DNA of 64,000 nt from Myxococcales bacterium (GTDB taxonomy: Bacteria; Myxococcota_A; Polyangia; Polyangiales; Polyangiaceae), in contig JACPVJ010000016.1 of assembly GCA_016191785.1 (NCBI GenBank), positions 62,001 to 126,000 of the forward strand. Reading direction: 5' to 3'. The position numbers and the translations under genes are program-made. The notes under the pieces are model-generated. The model searched no databases, was not told the origin of the DNA, and worked only from the letters and a program-made list of their open reading frames with translations. Below, piece by piece: positions 58,419 to 64,000 of the stretch. The stretch's first letter is position 1. Each line of letters starts with the position of its first letter.

Positions 58419-60080
58419 ATGACCGAATGGCGCACGCATCCGGACCACGAGAACAAAGGCTGGCCGCCCGCCGTCCCGTACATCATCGGCAACGAGGGGT
58501 GCGAGCGCTTCAGCTTCTACGGCATGCGCTCGATCTTGACCTTGTACATGGCGGACTTCCTGTACAAGAACCACCCGCTCTTCGAGTCGGCGCCCAAGGA
58601 CTTCGCCAAGGCGCACTACCACCTGTTCGTCGCGGCGGTGTACGCGTTCCCGATGATCGGCGCCATCTTGGCCGATCGTCTGATCGGCAAGTACCGCACC
58701 ATCTTCTGGCTCTCGCTGGTGTACACCGCGGGCCATGGCGTCTTGGCCGTGGGCGAGGGCTCGGTCTGGGGGCTCTGGATCGGTCTCGGTCTCATCGCCG
58801 TCGGGTCCGGCGGCATCAAGCCATGCGTCTCGGCCAACGTCGGCGATCAGTTCGGGCGGGGGAACTGGAACCGCGTCCGCACCGTCTACCAAGCGTTCTA
58901 CTTCATCATCAACTTCGGCAGCTTCTTCGCGACCCTGGCGATCCCGTGGATCTGGAAGCGTTGGGGCATCAGCCTGGCGTTCGGCATCCCTGGGATCTTG
59001 ATGGCCATCGCCACCTTCGTCTTCTGGCTCGGGCGGGCGAAGTTCGTGCACATTCCCGCCAAGCCGGGCGGCACCCTCGGGCTGCTCGACGCGCTCTCGT
59101 CCACGGCCCTGTTCATGAGCGTGGGGCACCTGTTCTTCACCGCGACGCAGCCGGTGTGGGTCCAGGTCGCGACCAGTATCGCCATGTTGGTGCTCGGGTT
59201 CGTGCTCTTCGAGATCCGTCAGAAGAAGCAGCCCGACGACGGATTTCTGGCGGTGCTCTGGTTCGCCACGAAGCGCTATTTCGGCAGCGGAAGCCCCGCG
59301 AGCGCCGGCGAGACCCCGCCTTCTGCCGATGACACGGGGCTCGGTGACGAGGCCCGCGAGCGTCGCACGAAGCTGGCTTCCAGCCGGTTCTTCGGGCCGG
59401 CGGTGAAGCACTTCGGGATTGGCTCGGTCGAGGGGCCGGTCGCGGTGCTCGGCATCATGACGGTATTCTTCCTGGTCAGCATCTTCTGGGCGCTGTTCGA
59501 CCAGCACGGGTCGTCGTGGGTCATCCAGGCCAAGGCCATGGAGCGCGTCGTGCCGCTCTTCGGCTCGGACCCCATCGACCCGCAACAGGTGGCCGCGCTC
59601 AATCCGCTGATGGTGATGGCGCTGATCCCCTTCGTGAACTACGCGCTCTACCCAGGCGTCGAGAAGCTGGGCTTCAAGGCCACGCCGCTGCGCCGCATGA
59701 CCGCCGGCATGCTGGTGGCGGCGGCCTCGTTCGTCGCCGTGGCGATGATCCAACAGCGCATCGACGTCGAGGGCGTCGGCAAGGTGCCCATCGAGTGGCA
59801 GCTGGTGCCGTATCTGATCATCACGCTGGCCGAGGTGCTGGTCTCGGTCACCGGTCTCGAGTTCGCTTACACCCAGGCGCCCAAGCGCATGAAGAGCACC
59901 ATCATGGGCTTCTGGCTGCTCACGGTGACGGCGGGCAACGTGCTCGTGTCCATCATCTCGAAGATCAAGCTGCCCGAGGCGCAGTTCTTCTGGGTGTTCG
60001 CCGGGCTGATGGCGGGGGCGGGCCTCTTGTTCGGGCTCCGCGCCTACTTCTACAAGCAGCAGGACTTCATCCAGGACTGA
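58419..60080 (+). CDS. Proton-dependent oligopeptide (POT/PTR2) transporter
   Basis: A 553-aa inner-membrane di-/tripeptide symporter. The ATG at 58419 starts the family-typical N-terminus. The ExxER proton motif is in NEGCERFSFYGMRSILTLYM, and IAVGSGGIKPCVSANVGDQF and FYFIINFGSFFA are PTR2 signatures. About 12 to 14 membrane segments are expected; a charged cytoplasmic loop occurs near FGSGSPASAGETPP. FWALFDQHGSSWVIQAKAM is the C-terminal-bundle signature. Its stop overlaps the convergent regulator gene by 14 bp. Confidence 0.95.
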   Translation: MTEWRTHPDHENKGWPPAVPYIIGNEGCERFSFYGMRSILTLYMADFLYKNHPLFESAPKDFAKAHYHLFVAAVYAFPMIGAILADRLIGKYRTIFWLSLVYTAGHGVLAVGEGSVWGLWIGLGLIAVGSGGIKPCVSANVGDQFGRGNWNRVRTVYQAFYFIINFGSFFATLAIPWIWKRWGISLAFGIPGILMAIATFVFWLGRAKFVHIPAKPGGTLGLLDALSSTALFMSVGHLFFTATQPVWVQVATSIAMLVLGFVLFEIRQKKQPDDGFLAVLWFATKRYFGSGSPASAGETPPSADDTGLGDEARERRTKLASSRFFGPAVKHFGIGSVEGPVAVLGIMTVFFLVSIFWALFDQHGSSWVIQAKAMERVVPLFGSDPIDPQQVAALNPLMVMALIPFVNYALYPGVEKLGFKATPLRRMTAGMLVAAASFVAVAMIQQRIDVEGVGKVPIEWQLVPYLIITLAEVLVSVTGLEFAYTQAPKRMKSTIMGFWLLTVTAGNVLVSIISKIKLPEAQFFWVFAGLMAGAGLLFGLRAYFYKQQDFIQD

Positions 60081-60654
60081 TGCGCGCGCTGCCGCGCCGC
60101 GGCCGCCGAACCGGCAGCACGCCGGAGAGCACGCTCACCGCCCCGCCCACGTCGAGGCGCGCGGTGTGCAAGAAGCCGCGGACGGCGCGATCGATGACCG
60201 AGGCCAAGGTCTTCATCCGGTGCAGGCGCGCCAGCACGTCGGGCGGCACGTCCCCGCTGGCACGTGCCAGGCGCTCTGCGCGCTCGAGATCGGCCTTCAC
60301 GCCCAGCACCAGCTTCGACTCGCGCTTCTCGATGACCCGGCCGACCATCTTCATCAGGTCGGTCTCGGCGTGGAAATGCCACGCGGCATCGGCATCGGAG
60401 CGGACCCGGCTCACCACCCCCCACTCTTCGAGCTCGCGCGTCACCATCGAGACGGCGCCCTTGGACAGCGCGAGCGCCTCTTGCAGGTCGTGCGCGGTCA
60501 TCTCGCGGCCGCGCAGGTAGAGCAGCGCCCACACCCGACCTTGGTTCCGCTTGAACCGCCAGAACTCGATCACCGTTCCGACTGCTTCGACGACCAGCGC
60601 TTCCCATTCCGTGATGGGGGCCGCCCGCTCGGCGGCCGCGCGCGGGCTCTTCAA
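60067..60654 (-). CDS. GbsR/MarR-type transcriptional regulator
   Basis: A 195-aa winged-helix regulator. It starts at TTG 60654, whose TTGA overlaps the stop of the prenyl synthase gene by four bases; GAGGG lies five bases before it. The HTH spans about 40-90: GRVWALLYLRGREMTAHDLQEALALSKGAVSMVTRELEEWGVVSRV. The extra N-terminal VVEAVGTVIEFWRFKRNQGR helix is the GbsR pattern. A basic tail ends the protein. It probably controls its own operon through the 20 bp palindrome at 61653-61672; the ligand might be an isoprenoid or choline-like compound, unproven. Confidence 0.88.
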   Translation of the reverse strand: MKSPRAAAERAAPITEWEALVVEAVGTVIEFWRFKRNQGRVWALLYLRGREMTAHDLQEALALSKGAVSMVTRELEEWGVVSRVRSDADAAWHFHAETDLMKMVGRVIEKRESKLVLGVKADLERAERLARASGDVPPDVLARLHRMKTLASVIDRAVRGFLHTARLDVGGAVSVLSGVLPVRRPRRGSARISPG

Positions 60655-61640
60655 GGTGCCCTCACCCGACGAGGGTCGGCCAAGAGCGACTCGGCGAAGG
60701 CCCAGATCAGGTCGACCGCCGGGTGCCCGGCGTCGGGCGCCAGAGCGGCGCGGGCCTCGGCGACGTCGCGCAAGATCGCCTCGAGCGTGCGATCGACGGC
60801 CCCGGTGTCGAGCACCGCTTCGCCCAGGCCCCGAGCGCCCTCGGCGGTCACCGGCAGGTTGCTCCACAGCTGCCCGAAGCGCGCGGCCAGCGCGGGATTC
60901 TGCTCGCACGCCAAGAGCACCGGCAGAGACGGGTTTCGCTCCTTGATGTCGTTGTAGCGATCTTGGTTCTGGTCGACCAGGTCGCCCAGGTCGTCTTGCA
61001 TCTGGAACGCCATGCCCAAGCTGCGCGAAGCGGCTTCGAAGCGCCGAGCGCGGCTCAGGTCCCCCGAGAGGATGCCGGCGGCGAAGCCGCACAGCCCGAA
61101 GAGCGCAGCCGTCTTGCCCATGGCGACCTCGCGCCAGCCCGCCGCCGACAGTGAAGCGTCGCCGCGCACCTCGACCTCGCGCACTGCGGCGCGAGCCATC
61201 TCGGCCACGACCTCGGCGGCCCGCGTGCTGAGCGACTGCGGATACTTCGCCAGGCGGACGAGCGCGCGGCTGAGCAGGTGGTCGCCGGCGAGCACCGCGA
61301 CCACGTTGCCGTGCCGTGCGTTCACCGTGGGCACGCCACGCCGGAGCTCGCCCTCGTCCACGACGTCGTCGTGGAGCAGGCTCGCCGAGTGGATCAGCTC
61401 GACGGCCACGGCGGCGTCGACCAGCCCGTCGTGGGGCGCGCCCGCCACCTGACCGAGCAAGAGCACCAGCTGCGGCCGCGCGCGCTTGGCGCCGTGCGTG
61501 ATGCACAGGTGCCGTTCGGCAGCGCGGAGCAGCCCGCTCGACGGACCGTCGAGCTCGCGATCGAGCGCGCGCTCGATTTCCCCCAAATCCACCCGCTCGC
61601 GGGCGGCGGCCTGAGCCGTTTCTACGGCGCCCATGCTCAT
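60651..61640 (-). CDS. Polyprenyl (trans-isoprenyl) diphosphate synthase
   Basis: A 329-aa prenyl chain-elongating enzyme that condenses IPP with allylic diphosphates. Both Asp motifs are intact: LLHDDVVDEGELRRG (D91-D95 with RR after) and FQMQDDLGDLVDQ (D215-D219). Chain length cannot be set from the sequence. An alternative start lies at 61634. Its stop codon overlaps the start of a GbsR-type regulator (TTGA), a rare coupling for this enzyme class, so it may serve a dedicated carotenoid, quinone or specialised-lipid path rather than housekeeping. Confidence 0.92.
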   Translation of the reverse strand: MSMGAVETAQAAARERVDLGEIERALDRELDGPSSGLLRAAERHLCITHGAKRARPQLVLLLGQVAGAPHDGLVDAAVAVELIHSASLLHDDVVDEGELRRGVPTVNARHGNVVAVLAGDHLLSRALVRLAKYPQSLSTRAAEVVAEMARAAVREVEVRGDASLSAAGWREVAMGKTAALFGLCGFAAGILSGDLSRARRFEAASRSLGMAFQMQDDLGDLVDQNQDRYNDIKERNPSLPVLLACEQNPALAARFGQLWSNLPVTAEGARGLGEAVLDTGAVDRTLEAILRDVAEARAALAPDAGHPAVDLIWAFAESLLADPRRVRAP

Positions 61641-61652
61641 TTCGGGCGGTGT

Positions 61653-61672
61653 AGTTCAAGCGCGCTTGAACT
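61653..61672. promoter_or_regulatory. 20 bp perfect palindrome upstream of prenyl synthase/regulator operon
   Basis: AGTTCAAGCGCGCTTGAACT is a perfect inverted repeat ending 12 bp before the prenyl synthase start at 61640. Its size and place fit the operator of the operon's own GbsR/MarR-type regulator. Binding is inferred. Confidence 0.7.
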
Positions 61673-61707
61673 GCAAGGCGCGGCGGTTTCCCGCCAGGGA
61701 CGCGCGC

Positions 61708-62178
61708 TCAGTCGGGGCCGCGCTGGCGCCGGTCCAGCTTCTTCCGCATCCGCTCCAGGGCCCGGAACAGCTTGGCCTGTTGCTTGGGCGTGATCAGCTT
61801 GGCGATCTCGTCCATCTCCCGATCGCGCAGGGCGTTCAGCTTTTTCTGCGTCGAGCGGAAACCGTCGATGCTCTTCTTGTACTGGGCGTCATCGGCGCTG
61901 TCGGCCTGGAGCAGCTCACCGATCTCCTTACGGTGCTGCCGGTGCTGCTGCTGAAGCTTGCGGCGTTCGGCGTGGTGCTTCTCCAAGACCTTCAGCACCT
62001 CGTCGGACTTCTTGTCGTCCAGGCCGACCTCTTGTCGGAGGATCCTGGAGGTGACCTGCTTCAGGCGCTGCTCCACCTTGGCTCGCTTCTCGTCGGCGCG
62101 CTTCCCTTGGGCTTGGGCGGGCCATGCGCACAGCACCAGCAGCAGCGTCACGAGCGTTTGCAATACCCGGCGTCGCAT
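61708..62178 (-). CDS. Spy/CpxP-like periplasmic helical protein
   Basis: A 156-aa exported protein. MRRRVLQTLVTLLLVLCAWPAQAQG is its signal (ATG at 62178, GGAGGGC upstream). The mature part is almost entirely charged helices (AKVEQRLKQVTSRILRQEVG, LEKHHAERRKLQQQHRQHR) and ends with ITPKQQAKLFRALERMRKKL, the LTxxQ-like element of Spy/CpxP/ZraP chaperones and of CnrX-type sensors. Its start shares a base with the stop of the putative anti-sigma gene. It may sense metal or envelope stress for that sigma system. Confidence 0.75.
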   Translation of the reverse strand: MRRRVLQTLVTLLLVLCAWPAQAQGKRADEKRAKVEQRLKQVTSRILRQEVGLDDKKSDEVLKVLEKHHAERRKLQQQHRQHRKEIGELLQADSADDAQYKKSIDGFRSTQKKLNALRDREMDEIAKLITPKQQAKLFRALERMRKKLDRRQRGPD

Positions 62179-62648
62179 CAGCCCTCCTCGAGGAACGAGT
62201 CCGCGGCGGCGAGCCACACATCGAGCTCTTCTTCGTCGGCGTCGTCCAGAGGCGCTGCCAGCACGTCGGTGCTCGGCCCGTCGTCCAGATCGTCCAGCCC
62301 TGCCAGGGTTTCGTCACCCTCGTCGCTGGCTGGCTCTTCCGCCGGCGGCGCGGGGGTCGGCGCCACGCCGGCCACCGACGGCGCCTGAAGCGAGGTGGTC
62401 GTGGTCGCAGACGGGAGGCGCGCTTGCTCGCCCTCGGGGTTTCCGCGCAGCATGAGCACTGCGAAGAAACCGGCGGCCACCGCCAGAAACGGCGCCCAGA
62501 GCAGCCAGAGGGGGCGGCGCCGGCGACCCGGCACGTCGGCTGCGCGCGCCTTCAGCTTGGTGAGCTGGGCACCCGTCGCGGCTTCTGCCGTGGCGTCGAA
62601 CAGCGCCTCGAGATCGCGTTCGTCGTGCTCGTGATCGAGGTCGTTCAT
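62178..62648 (-). CDS. Putative anti-sigma factor, single-pass membrane protein
   Basis: A 156-aa protein. A Glu/Asp-rich cytoplasmic part (NDLDHEHDERDLEALFDATA) ends in Arg-rich GRRRRP, followed by one membrane segment LWLLWAPFLAVAAGFFAVLML (about 47-67). The outer part is Thr/Pro-rich and then very acidic (DDLDDGPSTDVLAAPLDDAD). No ZAS zinc motif is visible, so the anti-sigma call rests on layout and on the four-base overlap (ATGA) with the sigma gene, and one-base overlap with the Spy-like gene. Confidence 0.7.
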   Translation of the reverse strand: MNDLDHEHDERDLEALFDATAEAATGAQLTKLKARAADVPGRRRRPLWLLWAPFLAVAAGFFAVLMLRGNPEGEQARLPSATTTTSLQAPSVAGVAPTPAPPAEEPASDEGDETLAGLDDLDDGPSTDVLAAPLDDADEEELDVWLAAADSFLEEG

Positions 62649-63274
62649 CGCTCCTCCGAAGTCTCGCCTTCTCGCACGAGATCGGCAAGCTGTTCGCGCA
62701 GCTCTTTCAGGGCCATGTGCACGAGCACGCGAGCCGAACCCTCGGTGGTGCCCACCGCCTGCGCGATCTCGGCATACGACAGACCGGCGTCGAGCCGCAG
62801 CATCGCGACGGCGCGGCGCTTCTCGGGCAGCGCCTCCAGCGCGGTGCGGACCCGCTCGGCTGCCTGATGGGCGCGGGCGAGGTCCGCCGGGTTTGGCAGC
62901 GAGCTCGGGGCATCGGCGGCGTCCTCGCGCGTCCGACGACGGCGCTCCCCTCGGAGCAGCGTTTGGGCGCGTCGCACCGCGAAGGCGGCGAGGAAGGCGC
63001 GGAACGAGGTGCCCGGCTGGTAGCCCGAGAGGCGCTCGAAGGCCAGGGTCAGCGCTTCTTGGACGGCGTCCTCTGCCAATGCGCGATCTCTGCAGGCGCG
63101 GGCGGCAATGCGATACAGCACGGGTAGGTGCGGCTCGACCAGTCCGGCGAAGGCGCGGCCATCACCGTCTAGCGCGCGGGCGATGAGCTCGTGCTCGAGC
63201 GACACGGCCCCGAGGGTGTCATCCTTGGGGGTCGCGCCGGTCACGAAAACGCTGGGGCAGACGTGTTGGGCCAC
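62645..63274 (-). CDS. ECF sigma factor
   Basis: A 209-aa (or shorter) sigma factor. Region 2 is at about 30-95 (LIARALDGDGRAFAGLVEPH, ALAEDAVQEALTLAFERL) and region 4 at about 145-190 (LEALPEKRRAVAMLRLDAGL, YAEIAQAVGTTEGSARVLVH). The start is GTG 63274, with in-frame GTGs at 63244 and 63205; the last would leave the usual short N-terminus. Operon order sigma, anti-sigma, periplasmic sensor-like protein recalls CnrH/CnrY/CnrX. Autoregulation is likely but the promoter was not identified. Confidence 0.88.
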   Translation of the reverse strand: MAQHVCPSVFVTGATPKDDTLGAVSLEHELIARALDGDGRAFAGLVEPHLPVLYRIAARACRDRALAEDAVQEALTLAFERLSGYQPGTSFRAFLAAFAVRRAQTLLRGERRRRTREDAADAPSSLPNPADLARAHQAAERVRTALEALPEKRRAVAMLRLDAGLSYAEIAQAVGTTEGSARVLVHMALKELREQLADLVREGETSEER

Positions 63275-63346
63275 TTACCCAAGCGAATGCCGCGGCCCCC
63301 TCGGGCGTTAAGCCCCGGCGGGCAAGTGCCCGTAACGTGGCCGTTT

Positions 63347-64000
63347 TCAGCGGCCGCTGAAGCGCGGCGGGCGCTTCTCGAGGAACGCCGACAGCGCTTC
63401 GCCTAGGTCCTCCGACGCCAGGAACGCGGAGTTCCAGGCGGCAACGTACTCCAGGCCGTCGGCGACCCGTCGGCTGGCCCCGAAGTCGAGCACACGCTTC
63501 ACGCCGCGGACCGTCAGCGGCGCGTTCTGGGCGATCTCGGCCGCCAGTGCTTCGGCGCCCGCGCGGAGCGCCGCGGCGTCGGCGAACACCTCGTTCACCA
63601 ACCCGATGCGCTCGGCGCGCTCGGCGCCGATGTCCTTCCCCGAGAGCGCCAGCTCGCGCGCATGCCCCTGTCCGACGATCAGCGGCAGCCGCTGGAGCGT
63701 ACCCAGATCGGCCACGATGGCGATCTTGGTCTCGCGGACCGAGAAGCGCGCGTCGCTGCTCGCCAAGCGAATGTCGCAGGCGGTGATCAGATCGACGCCG
63801 CCCCCGATGCACCAGCCGTGCACCGCGGCGATCACCGGCACCGGACAGGCAGCGACCTTGGTCAAGAAGCCCTGCAGGCGCAAGATGGTCTCGTGCAGCG
63901 CCGTCCGGACCGCGGCCGTGCCACCTTGCAGGCTGGGTCCGAGCTCGGCGAAGGCCGCCGGCAGATCCAGGCCGTAGGTGAAGTGCTTTCCCTCCGAGCG
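63347..64000 (-). CDS. Delta3,5-delta2,4-dienoyl-CoA isomerase-like crotonase (5' part missing)
   Basis: The visible 217 residues run off the right edge. They start mid-protein at SEGKHFTYGLDLPAAFAELG and end PPRFSGR. The ECH1-type catalytic set is present: Asp in CIGGGVDLITACDIRL, then Glu and Asp eight apart in VRETKIAIVADLGTLQRL, which correspond to the Asp/Glu/Asp trio of mammalian ECH1. It shifts double bonds during oxidation of unsaturated fatty acids. It complements the FadIJ and acyl-CoA dehydrogenase enzymes of the window. The 72 bp between this gene and the sigma gene hold only a weak CGGGCA/TGCCCG repeat. Confidence 0.88.
   Translation of the reverse strand, partial: RSEGKHFTYGLDLPAAFAELGPSLQGGTAAVRTALHETILRLQGFLTKVAACPVPVIAAVHGWCIGGGVDLITACDIRLASSDARFSVRETKIAIVADLGTLQRLPLIVGQGHARELALSGKDIGAERAERIGLVNEVFADAAALRAGAEALAAEIAQNAPLTVRGVKRVLDFGASRRVADGLEYVAAWNSAFLASEDLGEALSAFLEKRPPRFSGR

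Overview
The window is very GC-rich (roughly 70% by eye), densely packed chromosomal DNA with many GTG starts, 1-4 bp overlaps between co-directional genes and almost no spacer between convergent ones. The style points to Myxococcota, probably the Polyangiales/Sorangium side. The supporting signs are a Ser/Thr kinase-ATPase-TPR signalling giant, a secreted Cys-rich protein with a MYXO-CTERM-like C-terminal tag, many LxxC lipoproteins with Gly- or Pro-rich linkers, and lineage-specific lipoproteins with no recognisable family. The genus cannot be fixed from the sequence. No IS, prophage, CRISPR array, rRNA or tRNA was seen.

Layout. 1-2.4 kb: edge fragment of serB (ACT-ACT-HAD phosphoserine phosphatase) and two lipoproteins. 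2.4-8.9 kb: an operon for an oxygen-sensitive-type acyl-CoA dehydratase/reductase (HgdB-like component plus a giant tandem activase), facing a TetR gene across a 228 bp region with an 18 bp perfect palindrome. 8.9-15.9 kb: a LuxR-type pseudogene, a CorA-like transporter, a lipoprotein ending in a somatomedin-B-type domain, and a 1255-aa kinase/ATPase. 15.9-21.5 kb: sucA-sucB-lpd, the complete 2-oxoglutarate dehydrogenase complex. 22-28.3 kb: fadI-fadJ (beta-oxidation trifunctional complex) behind a good sigma70-type promoter, then an LCAD-like acyl-CoA dehydrogenase. 28.3-34 kb: a surface block with a lipoprotein whose catalytic motifs match the FAM20/four-jointed secretory kinases, a polysaccharide deacetylase and two Cys-rich secreted proteins. 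34-43.4 kb: an MDR oxidoreductase, a CehA-like PHP hydrolase, an 828-aa P-loop-like orphan behind an unusually AT-rich repeat-bearing spacer, a lipoprotein trypsin-like protease and an overlooked 59-aa membrane protein. 43.5-50.5 kb: a Tat-dependent GMC oxidoreductase pair, pgi, a PEBP protein and an aldehyde dehydrogenase. 50.5-55.3 kb: creatininase-like and esterase genes, a benzoate-CoA ligase-family enzyme, a VOC protein and a crotonase. 55.3-64 kb: a sigma factor with its own membrane anchor, AlkD, RumA-like methyltransferase, a POT peptide transporter, a prenyl synthase/GbsR-type regulator operon with a 20 bp palindrome upstream, an ECF sigma/anti-sigma/periplasmic sensor-like operon and a truncated dienoyl-CoA isomerase.

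Themes. Acyl-CoA metabolism recurs (dehydratase/activase, FadIJ, ACAD, acyl-CoA ligase, two crotonases) and feeds the TCA enzymes present here. A second theme is the cell envelope: at least eight lipoproteins, several with extracellular-type domains better known from animals (FAM20-like kinase, somatomedin B).

The most unusual items are the FAM20-like secreted kinase, the tandem activase with two complete Cys pairs at identical spacing, the membrane-tethered sigma factor, the somatomedin-B/papain-like lipoprotein, the prenyl synthase/GbsR operon with its palindrome, and the orphan 828-aa protein with its odd promoter region.
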